Part shown: in pieces, positions 1 through 14,003 of the stretch
Numbering within the stretch: the first letter of the stretch is position 1
How the letters are laid out: every line of letters begins with the position of its first letter
Assembly: GCF_004210375.1 (NCBI RefSeq)
Contig: NC_134830.1
Span: forward strand, 43,033,094-43,097,093
Length of the DNA: 64,000 nt
Direction of reading: 5' to 3'
Origin: Tachypleus tridentatus
Lineage: Eukaryota > Arthropoda > Merostomata > Xiphosura > Limulidae
The notes under the pieces: generated by a model
Databases searched by the model: none
Told to the model about the DNA's origin: nothing
Seen by the model: the letters and a program-made list of their open reading frames with translations, nothing else
Position numbers and translations under genes: made by a program

Positions 1-2085
1 AAAAAAAAACAACAACTTCAGTCTATTTAAATAAACAATTTTTATAATAATTTCCAAGCACAGTTTTGCATTAACTTTTTATTTGTTATTCACAGGCATT
101 GATTGATAGGGTTTAAATGCACTTTAGTGTATATAGCAGACAAAGTGCCAAAATTTAGGTGCTATTTATGCCAATGTTAACAATTGAATTCAGCTAAACT
201 AGGAACATGTAATCAAAAGAGGATGTATTACAGGTGGTTAAAGTCTAATAGGATACATATAATGCACAAAATTTGGAGAAACTGACCAATACTTTTGTGA
301 GTACATTTATAATTTTCCACGATAATGTGGATTAAATGACAGTAAAAATATTATAACATAAAACAAGGAACTTGAAATATACTGAAAAAATATTATTTAC
401 ATTAAACAATGGGCTAACTAGTGAGATATATGAGTGCTCCAATTATCTGCTCACTCTGTTATCCACGTTTTTTGTTTTCCCTTGACCAACAAGGATAATT
501 GAGGAACCAGTGCATATTTATTTACTTTCACAGTAATGAGTGCATGCTAACAATCATGTGATAGTAGTGTATGGACTAGCTACCTTTGGTCTTGACTGAA
601 TACAAATATTCTCACTGATGGACTGAATTCAGAGAAGGTAGAAAACCAATATGGCACAAAATTTAGTAATGTGTTGTGCAACCACAGTGCTTCATTGCTG
701 AAAAACATGAAATGCTGAATCTACCACAAAAAACCTTGAAATAAAATTTGATTTAGAACTCACAACATGCAAAAATAGTTCTGGATCTTCATGTATCAAG
801 AACTGTTCCAGATTCAAATTCTATTTATCACAGTCCAACTCATGAATAATATTAAAGAAAATACTTGGCATCACAACGAAGTTTTTAGTTGCCATGATAC
901 CTGGTACATGGAATTTATTGAGGCCTTCAGTTTCCAAGTAGCTAATGTTCCTATAACTTCTTTAAATATAAAGAACTATAAGAATTGAAATATTAATTTC
1001 ACTTCTTTGAAATTAATTTGAAAATGTAAACAATTACTTTAAGTGAAATTTCTTATTAATTCTATAATTTAACTATTACATATAACTGTTTTAAATTTGA
1101 CATGTGCCTCTTTTTTTTTTAGAATGGATATAATAATTCAGTGAAGGAAATATACTTTTATGACTTGTTTGCTTCATATTAACTTAAAACAAATTGGTTA
1201 TGTATGTCTAAATCTTTCACAATAAAAGAAGGAGTCCATTGCACAAAAACTCACCCATTAAGAAATTAGAAACTTTACTGAAGAGAAAATGAAAATGTCT
1301 ACAAGATATACATGACACCACTCACAGTTCCCACATCATATTGTTGGTAAAATTTCCAGACCTTTTAAGTCCATCATTCAATACTTCATGCAAAACTATT
1401 TTTTCTTTTTGTCAGACTGTTATTAAGTTAATAAGTATAAAAAACAACAAGTTGTTCCACTGTTGATGTTTTTTTTACATTTAAATAATTGTTTAATTTT
1501 TTTATAATCAAGCATATCTTTCAAAGACTTTTATCCATTGTCCTTCCATGAGAACATTGTAAGTTATGTATTGAAGATATTATGCACCATTAATCATTAG
1601 TGAGCTGACTCTGCTCTTTCAGGGTTTATGAAAACAATACAACACGTAGTTGTTTGAAAATAAACTTTAAGAACTAACTTTTCACCAATTATAAGGTTTT
1701 TTTGCTTATACTTATATAGTAAGTATAAATATATACTGCATCATTGTTGTTTGGCTAATTATTCATCTACAGTAGGTGTCTGCAACTTGGTGGTGGTAAA
1801 TTTGTGAGATAACGAATGAATAGTACTTCTTGTTTTTAAAATAATATGTGTGCATGTGTCTATATGGATTTAATACAGAAATTTTAGATAAAATTATTAA
1901 ATTATTCTGTAGTAAATACAAATAAAGTAAAATCAGAGAAATTTTATGAAATTAGTAATAATTACTTTTAATTAAAAATAAGATCATTCAAGAATTTTGC
2001 ACTACCTTATGTGGATGTACACCTTGAGATGCATATAAAAGCGTGGTAGTCACAGTAAAATGTCACTTTACTGATATGGTTCAGT
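1..2085. other. AT-rich sequence, nothing recognised
   Basis: I see no exon with both splice sites, no transposon end and no SINE here. The only local structure is a 10-bp inverted repeat, 992-1001 against 1008-1017, with a 6-base loop. Short open frames are AT-rich and look like chance. Confidence 0.5.
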
Positions 2086-2225
2086 GTCATGTTAATTAAT
2101 GCCTCTACCATATTGGGGGTAGGAATGTTAACTACAAGAGGTAAGTTTTATCTTACTTACCCCCAAATGGTAGTACCTTATTTTTTATTTTATTTATTTA
2201 TCTTTTTATGTTTATCTTATTCTTA

Positions 2226-2460
2226 TTTTAATTTGGGAGATCAGTTGCCTTCCCACAACTGTCTACAGGCAGTGAAGGGTGATATAGATGTGGGACGTTG
2301 TGGGTGTGAGCACCCACATCTTGCTCTCCTAATTTCTAAATTTCTAATCTTCTTATGTGAGACTAGCGAATTGGAGGTTAAGACTGATAGACAGTTTATC
2401 TCCACCTGAATGTGGGTCCTACTTCTCCAGTCATCTCCAAAACCTAGGATACATTTTATA
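2226..2460. other. GC-richer unrecognised island
   Basis: This stretch is visibly richer in G and C than its flanks and is open on both strands for about 90-106 codons. It contains an 8-bp perfect inverted repeat (GATGTGGG at 2287-2294, CCCACATC at 2313-2320). No splice sites or protein motif are evident. It may be an old repeat fragment; I cannot place it in a family. Confidence 0.3.
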
Positions 2461-2560
2461 ATTTCACATTGTAACTGGTACAGTAGGATCTTTTTAAAAA
2501 TATTAAGCATATTTTAATTTTAACGTGTTTTGTTTATGGCTTAAAAATTTATGGTTATAA

Positions 2561-2579
2561 TATATATATATATATATAT
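2561..2579. repeat. (TA)n microsatellite
   Basis: About nine TA dinucleotides without interruption, in AT-rich flanks. Confidence 0.9.
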
Positions 2580-2580
2580 T

Positions 2581-4380
2581 GAGAACTAGTTAAAAGTACA
2601 CACAACAAATTCTTTACACCATGGACATTGTATGCATATCATGAACACTATATAATTCTCTTCTTCTTGTCAACAGTCTACTTAGGCTTATTCGAGTGCT
2701 TTAGGATTTCAGTCAGCAAGCCAAAATATTTTTCTCTATTATTATTACCAAACTATCTGACAGTAGCTCACTCATGTTTCTTCAGGTTACCAAGGGTGTA
2801 TCCTATACTTCTAAAATTGTCTGCTCCTTTTATGTATTCATGCTTACTTTCAACAAATGTCTGTTTTTTGTAAACAGACAAGATTCAAGTATTTAGAACT
2901 CCCTACGATGAAACAAATTCTTTTTATCTCTTCTAACACGATTAGTCTTGCTCTAGCATATATCAATTGTTGCGCCTATTTTAATTTTTTAGGCCTTTCT
3001 TCTCTGTCTGAACATCTCTTGTGTGACTTTGGTTTTTCATCTGCTCTGTCTTGTCTTTTTCCACTCATCTCACACTATATATTTATTACTTAATTGCCTG
3101 TTTGCTATATTCTAGACACCAGTGAGTTATAAACAGAACTTCCAATAATTTTATGCTTTTAACTTTGTTATATAAAACAAACAAACTAAACAATCATAAA
3201 ATATTCATTCACAAAATAAACTAATTAATAATATCTACACTAAACAATCATTTATACCATGACATATTAACATTTGATGCTAAACAAACAGTTTGAAGTG
3301 GTTTTAAAGGTTAAAATAGTGTGTACTTTAGAATATAATTTTTAGTGAAAATAAATAATTGTAGTTTATTATAAAGTCAGAAGAAGAAGCAAAGAAGACC
3401 AATTATAAGTGAAAATGATTAGTAGAGAAAGTTAGCTGCTGGTCAAGCATTCAAGCCTACTGAACATTGAGAGCTATCATTGATAGTGTTTTTATAACAA
3501 TGAGCCAATTACTCATGACACTTAGTATGGTAATGAATAGATTGTTAGTAGTTATAAGTGCAAGAAGAATGTAAAATATGAGCTATAAAACTGCTGCCAG
3601 AACTCTATCCAACATACTCTTGAACCATATATAATGAAAATGATGCTATAACATCTGTAATTTTCCCTTCAATTAAACTATTAAAATTTATTTTTTCCTA
3701 ACACAAACTAAGTATTAACGTGACTTTTCTGGTGTATTTCAGTCTCCTACAATAGAAGAAGAGCAGTCTCATAATATATAAATTTTATATCCCTTTCAAC
3801 ACTGTATGTGGCATGAATACTACACACACACAATTTAAGCTCACTTTAATAATACAGCTTGGTCAAATAGCTACCTAGATATTTAAATATCAGTATAATG
3901 AGATTATTAGTGTAATGTATACACATTTTAGAAACTGATTTCCATTTGATGATAAGAAAGAAAATTTTGAAAGAAATGATCTGAGGAATATATAATTATT
4001 GAGTTACTTGTAAGAAGAATGTACATAATATGTAAATAATACTGGAAAGAGAAATTATCATTACAACAAATTATATTTAGTGGAAAAAGTAAACTGAACA
4101 ATGTTTTATATTTATGCTCAAATTATGGTTATCATAACATCTGTTGAGGTAAATATCTGGTATTATGGAGACTTGACTGTTTGTGATTTTGTATTCTGTG
4201 ACTAAGGTACATTATTATTTTTTTACTGTTGCTGTTAGTGACAGTATTAGTTGGAATGTTTAGTATGTATAATTCTATTACACTTTATCTGTTACTACTG
4301 TACTTTTGTTAAAAAGATTATTTTGTAGGTCCTTATCAAATACCTGCAGGAAAGGTCTTTTATTGGAGACATTGAAACCC
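2581..4380. other. AT-rich sequence, nothing recognised
   Basis: Only short low-complexity open frames of mostly hydrophobic residues are present, which is what AT-rich DNA gives by chance. I see no transposon ends, SINE or convincing exon. Confidence 0.45.
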
Positions 4381-4990
4381 TAATTTTTAAGAGCTGACAA
4401 GCACAAGCCAAAGAAATGGGCAGATACTTCACTGGTTCTGGCTTCTTCTATGACCATTCATGGAGTGGTCAGTACATATTGGGTAACTGTAAAGAAAATA
4501 GAAAAGGGAAGGGTGAAGAAAAGGGGAGATATAGGCTATGGGTGAGAACCTGAAGAACCCATTTGTTGGAGAAGTGGAGATGAAAGACTGGCAAAAAGAG
4601 ACAGGTGGGCCCCATAAGGCCCGATCTGATACTGATCAGATGAATGACAATTTTGACATTGGGAAGTAGAAGAAAGCTGGGAAGTTTTTGTTTTATGTTT
4701 AAATAATAGCATAAACTAATCAAACTTAAAATTTAAACTTCATAAATCTCACATAATTGATTAATATGTTTAAAAATGCATCCATTCTAGAAAATGTTGA
4801 GGGAAATGATGAAGTTATCTTCAGTGCACAAGGAGGTTGTGTTGCCTTTCTATTAGTGGAGAGTTATTGTAACATGACGATGTCATCATGCACAAGTGTA
4901 GTTTATGTTAAACTCGTGATTTTTAATTGGGAGATAGTTCAAGGCTGGTGGCACACAAATCTTAGAGGCAGCCATACATGTGAGAAATAG
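4381..4990. repeat. Purine-rich dispersed repeat fragment
   Basis: The top strand is rich in A and G from 4381 to 4690. A motif at 4837-4860, beginning GTTGTGTTGCCTTTCTATT, recurs at 12378-12396 and in weaker form near 25010-25030. Each copy lies near the right-hand edge of a purine-rich block, so this looks like a short piece of the same dispersed family. No protein is recognised in it. Confidence 0.4.
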
Positions 4991-6380
4991 TTATTTCATT
5001 AAGACATATAATTTCAGAATATATGTTTTGTTGCTTTGTATTTCAAGGTGTAAAAACAGTGGTGTAGAAGTGTGAATATGTACTTAAAGAAAGCAGTGAT
5101 TTAAATTTTTAACTTCATAGTGTAAAATACAAACCCTTTAATTCATTAATTTAAAAATGAAAGATATCTCAACCTATAGCTGTTTCATAACTTAAAAATA
5201 ATAGCCACATCTTTAACATAAATTAGCCTTGACAGAAAATAGGCAGGCTTCATATAAAAGGCACTGTATAAAAATAGGAATAACAAGGAAAAACAATTAT
5301 GTACATTAATATAAACACACAAACTTTTAAGAGGGATTGAACACCATAACACACTTATACAATGTAATGAAAATTTGGAAACTTACTTCAATATTTAATC
5401 AAAAATAAAATTAAGAATTTAACTCTGTTGTTTTTTCAGCTAAAAGCCCTTATTAATTCTAAATATCAGCCATTTTGTATGTGAACAATACTGATTTTAA
5501 CACTGGAACTATGTATTTCATATCAAAATATTCAATAGCATATAAATAAAACCATGGAAAATTCAACAACTGTTATAACAAATTTTAAATTAAGAAATTA
5601 AAGAGATAATAAACTAGCTATTGGATTTTGGTAGAAAATATCAAAGAAAATCATAAAATGAGCATAAAAGCTAAGAAACCTACTTTTGCATTTTGAAAAC
5701 AATTAACAGAAAGCTGGGGGAATATTCTCAACACATCAGTGAATGAAATAAGAAAGAGTAAAGTGTGGTTTGAGTTGACATTAATTAATATTACTGTAAA
5801 GACGTATGTGAATAGTAAACACTAAAATATAAACTGCAATTACTTCATAATCAAGTTCCCAAATTTTTTTTTTTTTTTTTTTTTACAATTTATAAGTACG
5901 CAGTTAAATATTTCTTGGTCTCAAAATACCATTGGTCTTTACAGTGATGACAACCCAATTTATCATCAAAATACTGTCATATAAAAAGCAAGGTAATTAA
6001 TTATGAGTGAAACCATGTTTTGTAATAAATACTATGTATTATATAAATATTTTTTAAAGTGAATCATAGGTTGTGGCTTCATTATACAAGTTACTGCAAG
6101 AAACTTCTTTTAGCTAATTAGTTCAGAGTTATTTTACAACTTACTGGACCAGTAATCAAACAAAAGCTGGTGATTATATTACAAATTTTCATCAATATAT
6201 GTTCATAGAAGATTGTAAAATGCTATTCATTATAAACAAATGGTAAATATCAAATGGTTTTGTAGTAACATACTTCAGTACTAAAAACAGCAGGTACAGG
6301 ATCTAACATGTAACTTCAGACAAGCAATAATCCCTTCTTGAGTTTTAAGAACATGCACTATTGGATGACAGTGATCTGAC
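4991..6380. other. AT-rich sequence downstream of the 6381-6550 exon
   Basis: Nothing recognised apart from a 21-base T run at 5864-5884. If the exon at 6381-6550 is real, the 3' untranslated region of that minus-strand gene starts just left of 6381. No canonical AATAAA signal (TTTATT on the plus strand) is obvious close to the stop. Confidence 0.4.
5864..5884. repeat. Poly(T) tract
   Basis: Twenty-one consecutive T residues. It could be the tail of an old retro-insertion on the minus strand, but no element is recognisable beside it. Confidence 0.8.
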
Positions 6381-6550
6381 TTAAGTCTGTTCCAACTTGT
6401 TTCTCCTCCTGCGAGGAACAGACCAGGATGGAATTATTTCTATGGAGTACTCCAAATGCCATTCTTCTGTCTGTGGCAAGTTCAGGCCTCTTGGAGCTTT
6501 AAGCTCAGACTGTTTATGGGAAGCTGTGTCTCTTTTAGTTGGTATCCTAA
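6381..6550 (-). CDS. Putative terminal coding exon, unknown protein
   Basis: Read on the minus strand, a strong acceptor (pyrimidine-rich CTGTTTTCCTGTTTCAACAG) is followed by an open frame of 56 residues ending in TAA at 6381-6383. The exon starts with two bases that complete a codon, so the previous exon must end with one base of a split codon. The peptide is hydrophilic and does not look like AT-rich noise: it contains GLNLPQTEEWHLEYSIEIIP and ends in a basic RRRRNKLEQT. I do not recognise the family and did not find the preceding exon with confidence. Its phase does not fit the exon at 30325-30446 directly, so it may belong to a second minus-strand gene, or linking exons were missed. The upstream in-frame ATG near 6611 lies in the presumed intron. 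Confidence 0.5.
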
Positions 6551-7550
6551 CTGTTGAAACAGGAAAACAGAGGTTATATTTACATAAAGAAATAATGCTC
6601 ATAAATGACACATCTCTTTCTCACCTCTAGTCTGATATTCCCTACCTGACTATTTTGGGTTTGGTACACTTTCCATAAAAAGAAAATTATGGTTTTGGAC
6701 AATAATAGGATAGAGGTGTGGTATTCTCAAGATCAGTGACTTCCCTCAGAGTAACTGAATAGTAGCTACAGGCTTGACATATCTGGAGAGCTTATATATC
6801 ATCAAATCTATCTGTAAATCTTACTCAATCCAATCATATTCCAGACTAAGAAAACATGGTATCTTATACCAAAAACACCACCATTTTTTTCAAAATGCAG
6901 GTACTACCCATGTGACTTATGATTACTCTCACTATAAATTAAAGTATCAGCCAACTTACTAGTGAAAAAGATCATTGTCTCTTCCTATATATTATGCTCA
7001 AATTTATAGGAATCTTTCCTATGAGAAAGTGCACGTGACAATGTAGTTGAATAACACACTTCAATAGCTAACTAGAATAAGAGAAACTTAGTAGCTTTAA
7101 CTAAACATGCAGTATATTCAGAGGAATTCTGAAAAATCTGATATTAATTAAAGGGCTAAGAAATATCTAGTAAGCTTGAATACAAAAAAAAAAAAAACTA
7201 TTTTAGAATAGCAATTATAACTTGAAACATGAAACTTACCTCTACCATAATTTTTTTATTTATAATTGTCACACATATATGTAGTTGAGATTATAGAAAG
7301 TTAAAAGTTTACTTGCATGGAAATGTATTTCAGTCAAATACTTACCTCTCTAGACAACAGTTATTACCCAACACCACAACTGTGAAGATTTTTACACAAG
7401 CCATAAGTCTTGAATAAAACTCCCATCCTCACACTTGTTAACACATATTACATTCAGCTTATGATATAATCATCATTAGACAATAGTTATCTATCAACAG
7501 GAGGGTGATGCATCACTCCATGTGCAGTAATCCCCACAAGCATCAGGATT
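6551..7550. other. AT-rich sequence, nothing recognised
   Basis: Probable intron if the 6381-6550 exon is real. Donor-like sites on the minus strand near 7235 and 7341 are not preceded by convincing coding sequence. Confidence 0.35.
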
Positions 7551-10500
7551 TAAATAAAGGCTCATTCTTAATAAGGCAAAGAAAATAGACAAGAAATGGG
7601 GGAGGAAATGGTGGAGGGTGCACAGAGAGGTGAGTATCTACAAGAAATACATCTTCAGGTAAGGAAAATGTTAACTTTTGAAGTGTTGTTCATTGAATAA
7701 TGAAGAGTAAGAATCCAACATTGAAGGCAGGGGAGGAGCATGAAGGTAAAGGTCCAAAAAACTGTGAAGAAAGATAGACACTTGTGGCTGAAAACACAGT
7801 ATCAGAAATGAAAGGACTATCAAGATTGTAACCCACTAAAAGATGGGGAGTAATCTAGTGGGGCATCACTTAGTGAGAGACTTCATCCATCTCAAGCAGG
7901 CAGTGCTCTTTGCTGAAGTTGGTAAAGCTTAAAAATTGTAAAAAAGCTTTTCCAGATTATAGAATATTGCATAGGTGGGTGGACTGTAAAGATGCTCAAC
8001 CAGCCTTATCTCAAAAGCTGTCAACTCAGCATGAGTGTGTAGTGTAACTATGGCAATAAGTCATACTGTTCATGTTTGAAAAGTACTTATGTAAGATACT
8101 TACCCATATAATCAGGTGCAGAGAGTATTCCTGACTTACATCTCTTCAAGCCCTACTTTCCAGTGGGTGGGAATGATTCATTCACATCCTAGTGGAATTA
8201 CAACATCCTTATGGGGAAATTCTATATTGACCTCCTCTCTAGTGGCTTAGAAGTGTAGTAATAATGATTCTTTCCTTACTTTACTAGAAGAAAATGGGTG
8301 GGAGGAATTTGTGTAGAGGGAATGCTGCAGAAACTTAAGAGTTTCTTGTAAGACTGGAAAATGGTAATTGGAAGGAGACAACACACAGATGCAGATGAAA
8401 ATGCCATGTGATCTAAGTAATGTGAAACAAACATGCCAAGGGACATCTATATACCTGGATGCAAGATGTTATCCAAGAGATGTTGATGATGAGAAAAGCT
8501 GTGAGATAATGAACCTGATGGAAGATTATCTAATAAATTTGACGGGTGTCTTGGAAGAACAAACTGGATGATTTGGTAAACTTAGTCATAGTAGAAGGTG
8601 ATAAGTTTTGAGAGGTAGATGGCAAGAAGATAACATGACAATCACCACATAAAGGAGATATTTGAACAAGATAACATCAACCTGCTCAAATAAAACCCAA
8701 AAGATGATTAGAATTAGAATGACTGTATAAAAAATGGAAATGTTGAAAAAACAAAACATCTCATCATCTTTCTTGTATCTCAAGTACTGGCGAGAGAAGA
8801 ATGGTTCAGGAATAAAATCAACATATCCCTTTGATAATGTATATAGGTGGTATGTGAGATAAAATTCAAATTGATATTTCCTGCAAGCACAAAGAAGGAG
8901 GAAATATCTTTAAGGAAAGATGTGAACAAATAACATGTAAGAACCTAGAGAAAACATAGAACTCCTATTTTAGTTGAAGAGGACAACCAAGGAGAAAAAT
9001 GTCATAAGACATCCTGACAATTGGAGAGGGGAAAAGAAAAGGGCTGGGGAAAAGTCAGAAGGTCAATGACAAAACCATCATATAATTGATGATACTATAA
9101 ATAGATTAGTCACTTTCAAAAACCAAGTAAATAAAATGGAAATGAGATGAAATGAAATAGGATGATTTCAAAGAGGGAAGTGGTAAATATACCAGCAATG
9201 GTAAACCATCCATTTGTAAACATAAAATGTAAGAGTGGATGACCAGTAAGAACAAGTCAGAAAATTGGATACTGTGCAAGAAAAGCTTCCCTTTATATAA
9301 GATACCAGACAAATTCCAAGCATAAAGATAAAGGTCCAATATACTGTGGAGAAAGATAGACATATGGGGCTGACATAAAAGGGACCTCCTTGACTGACAT
9401 TGAAAGAGGATCAATGAAAATCATGACTAAAATACAGAACCCTGGGCAGAAGTAAAAAACAAAGACATCATAGGGAAAGAAATTGGTCCAATCCTGGCTT
9501 AGAGCATCTTACTGTTAGAATTGGAAAGTCTAGGACTGATAATTGAGACAAAAAGACAAAGCTTGTTGTTGAAGGGAGTTGCAGAGGCATTGGTGAGAGG
9601 ACTACTAAACTGAAAATAAAGCTACTGAAAGATCAGTAGATGAAGAGACCATTCCAAGGAAAGGATTTGGTCCAAGTGAGATAGTCAGTGTTCTACCAGA
9701 TTCAAAGCTTTCAGTACACAACAGATGGATGTAGTGGTTGGGGACTTAGAAAGAAAATACAGAACTAGAAAGTAGAGGTTCCAAGATTAAGTACGTTAGT
9801 GAATTCCAATGCATCATAACTAGATGGTTAAAACGACGAGACTAAAGATGACAGCAAGCCTGATGAGCAGCTACCAGCTCCAAAGTGTTCATATGAACTA
9901 CTACTTTGAAAATCATAACCAGCAAAAGGTGTAGATATCCAGAATTCTCCACACCCAAAACAAGAGACATTGACATAAGCATACAGGATTGAGCAAGTTG
10001 GGGGAAAAGCAATGTTTGTGGTTCAAGCCACTAAGCCACAATGACAGTAAGAGGTGAGAGATGGAGGAATAAACACAAGGAATGACAGGAAAGTTTTCTA
10101 TATATATATATTCCATTGAGTAGAAAGGTTCCACTGGGAAAACTCAAAAGTAACAAGGGATACAAGTAACCCTACTCTCAAAAATGACAATCTCTTATAC
10201 AGTAAAAATAGGAGAACTGTAAAACCTAGAAGCTCCATGTTGAAAGAAAGGTGAAAGAAATAGCTGACCTCACCCCTACAAGAGTTAGAAAAGGTTCTTA
10301 AGTAGGCTAAGTACTTAATGGGGGTCAATACAAATGTGGAGAACTTTAACAGCCAAACTAAATAAGACACCTTGAAAGGAGGAGGCAGAATACTGCCATG
10401 GAAAATTCTTGAGATAGAGCAAGAAAGAGCTAGTCATCTATATAGTACAAGAAATTAAGATGTAAGTAATGTTCTTATTACCTGATTAAAAACATACAGA

Positions 10501-13400
10501 GCCGTGACTAACTCATAATGGAAGAGCTCAAACTGAAAAAAACAAAAAAACAGAGGAAATAAAAGACAGACTGACAAAGTCAGGTTGTGGTGAAAGTCAT
10601 CTGAGCATCAACTTTCTGTCATCATCAATCCTGGGGGAAAACACCTAACCTGAACTGAGAAAAACTATCCATCATGAATAACAAGAAATTGGTTAAAGGA
10701 CTAAATATGTCTGGCATAGTGCTAATTTTGTCTTCTAGGGAATGGTAAAAAGACAGGACTAGAATCTTGAGAGTGGTTTTGAAAACCTCTTCCAAAGCAT
10801 TCATAACCTTTCAAGAAGAAATAGCCTCCTTGTGGTGCTAATGAATCACAGAATCTAAAAGGGGTTGAAAGACAACTAGAAAAGCACGAAGAGGGCACTG
10901 GGTGCAAAACACTAGGAAAGTCCATGAGAAAGCACTTGTGTAACCCAACAATTATCTACAAAAACACATGGGTGCACAAAAGGAGAAAACAAAGCTGAGA
11001 GGTATATCCCAAGGTAAGTAGTCATGATCTGTGATTTATGACAGCAAACTCTGTTATAAAGAAACATAGGTAAAAAGCAAGAGGATGAGAACAGCAGAAG
11101 GAACAACCTCACTGGTGAGAAAATTGTGGGGGTTTTCAGGATTAAGAAATTCAGGACACCCCAGAAGACTGGACTAACAACGAGCCTCAGCTTGAATGTC
11201 CAAAAGGTAAAGAGCATCTCCAAAGAGAGATAGTCCCTGAGATAATAACAAGCAAACACTCAAAAATAAGGCATTCTGACTGAGAAAATCCAAGGCATAA
11301 CAAATCCAAGTCAACTAGGACACTTCCAAAAATAGAGAGATTAAAACCAAATGGTGAATAAGTTGCTGCAAATATCCATAATGAAACTCCCAGGGTTGTA
11401 ATGTAAAGCCCCTATGAGAAGATGAAGTGTAAACAAACTGAGAAAGAACTGAGTAAGAATAAAATGAAGACAAGCAGACTGAGAATAAGTAAGGAAGTAG
11501 GAGAAGGAAAAACCCCAAGATGGAAAGAGAGATTCATGAAACTGAATCTCAAGGAAAGTAGGCATATCTTGTTCATAGGTCATAGAGAAACAAAAGTGTC
11601 ATGTTGGTGAGAAGGATGAGATTACTTGCAGTCAGTAAAAAGCTGAGACAAAAAGCATCAACACAAATATGAATGTCAAGGGAGAGATGAAAGAAACGCT
11701 AACCACAAAATGGAGGTTCATGTAATAATGCAGCTTAAGACTTGTCAAATGCAACTGAAGAAAGAGAAAGAATACTATGTATGTGGGTATGTCAAAGCAG
11801 TAAACGATAAAATAAAGTTACCTGTTCCTCAACAAGAAAAGAAGAAACAGAAGCAAAGATAGGCAGTGGGGACAGCTAGTCAAAATTATTGAAAAAAAGG
11901 CAGCTTTGGATGAAGCAGTAGAAACAGGTTGCTGAGAAACTTGAATCAAGGAGAGAAAAGGTAGAATAAAAGCAACAACTCTGTGCAGAGTGGCAATAAC
12001 ATCGCTTTCAGTGTGCTTCTAGTCAGCATTAAAACTGCAGTAGACTTTTGAAGTTGAATTTCAAGTCCTCAGAAAATAGCAGAAACATGTATTTGAGTTT
12101 TCATGGCTAATATCTATCTGCAAAACGTTTTTCTTTAGTATGTGGAGCAGCAATAAGTCAAATTGAGAGTATAAAAGACTTTTATATAAAAGAACATTGA
12201 GACTGGACTATGACATTTAACTGAAAGTTAATGATGAAAAGTGATGCAAAAATCACCAAATTAAAAAAACCCTACAACAAAAGACACATCAAGCATGTTT
12301 AAAGACCAACCAGTGCCAAGGAAAAGAATAAGTCCTTGTTCAAATGCCAGTGCTCCTGGAGAATAATATACATAGAAGTTGTGTTGCCTTTCTATTGATG
12401 GGAGGCTATAGTGTAATGACGATTACGTCACAAACTGCCACAATACATGTTAATACAAGTAGAAGTAGAAGCTTCATTCAAGGTTCCATGTAACAAAATT
12501 TTCAATGCCATCGTGAGAGGTAATAGCTCTTTGTTGTACAGAGAAGACAGTAGTGTTTCTGAAGAAGAGAAGTATATATCACTCCTGAAGAGGAAATAAA
12601 ATAAAATGAGAATTGGTACAAATTGTAAAAACAAGTCATCATCAAGGTATCAGATGGCCAGGAGTATGGCTCTACAGTGCCAACCTCATGGAAGAGTGGG
12701 TTGGGTGTTGGAAGTAGAATGTAGTTCTATGAAGTTCCTTAAACTAGACCCACAACAAAATACTAGATAGTCTAAGCCCTGGATAGAAATGGACGTCTCC
12801 AGATAAATATTCACCAGAAACTACATCAATCTAGCAGATAAAATAAAGCAGAGAAAACAGCATTTCCATGAACATAATCTGAACCATCAATTATTAAAAA
12901 CATAAAAGCTTCCAACATGGACAGAGGTACTGGAAACAAAGAAAATCAATGGTTTTAGCCTGAACAGCTAATTTGTATTCATCTAGCAGAGTCGTGAAAA
13001 GAGCTATCAGTGACAATAACTTGTCCACAAGGATGTTGTGCATGATGAAATAGACCAAATCACTCTGACCAAAAGTTTATACAGTTTATGAGTGTTGCCA
13101 AATACACACTTTTTCATGAGGAAGCTACTGGTATTACAGGTAGGAATCCATTGAACCTGAAGGTAAAATAAAATGTTCTAAAGTTTCAGAAAGGTATTTG
13201 AAAAAGTACAGCAGAGGCAGTCAACAACATCTAGGGTGTTAGACATTAATCTCTAGAATGCCTGACACCCTGGAGATGATGCATGAAGTTGAAACCTAGA
13301 ATAAGACCATATTTAATGATGAGGAGCTAAGTTTGAAACTAATAAACTCAAGCTATTAAACTCCAGTCTGAATGGGTCACGCTAAAAGTTCAAGATTATT
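7551..13400. repeat. Long purine-rich block, probably old dispersed repeat
   Basis: For nearly 6 kb the plus strand is strongly biased to A and G (runs such as GGGGAGGAAATGG). The bias makes the minus strand unusually open, with chance-like hydrophobic frames up to 115 codons. A short phrase recurs inside: the sequence around 7748-7790 (AAGGTCCAA..CTGTG..GAAAGATAGACA) reappears near 9328-9370. The right part carries a motif at 12378-12396 shared with 4837-4855. No protein domain, splice pair or terminal repeats are recognised. I infer one or more old non-coding repeat copies; a long non-coding transcript is an alternative. Confidence 0.4.
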
Positions 13401-14003
13401 GAGAGAAATATATGGAGTAAAACAAGCTGTACTTAACTAAAAGTCTTCAAAGAAATTAAAAGACCCACCTGAATTAATGATAACTGTTACGTTTCAAATA
13501 AATAGTGATCAAAAATACAAACTGAAAATATCTCACTGTGAAAAATTGAAAAAAAAACAAACTATGCAACTTCCAAGAAAGAAATTTCCAAAATACCAGA
13601 GATTAGAAAAAAATTAAATGTCTATCTCTGCAATTATTCAAGAGGATAGTTTAGAGATAATGGATGAGGTACATTTTTGTGTTTGAATCTAACATATATT
13701 TTTAAAATTATGTTAACTATTTTCTTTATTACTTTGAATATGTTTTAATCATAAATACATATATAAAATAACCAATTATTTTCTTAAGCTCTAAAATAAA
13801 TTAATTGAACTTCTAATTAAAACACTTAGATGGACAATACTGTAAATTTTACCAATTCCTTCTGTCAGTTTATTGTATTAGCTCCTACAATACGATATAT
13901 GTCTTACACAGAGTTTGGTTGTTTATACATAGTGTTCCAAGAATAACCATGAAGAGATTTACAATTTTGAAAGTATGAATATTTATTAAGAAAGAATTGT
14001 ATA
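13401..14003. other. AT-rich sequence, nothing recognised
   Basis: Ordinary AT-rich sequence between the purine-rich block and the Tc1-like element that begins at 14004. Confidence 0.4.

Noticed and set aside
10912-11583. Overlapping 80-115-codon minus-strand frames
   Set aside because: They arise from the purine bias of the plus strand, which removes minus-strand stops; residues are low-complexity and hydrophobic.
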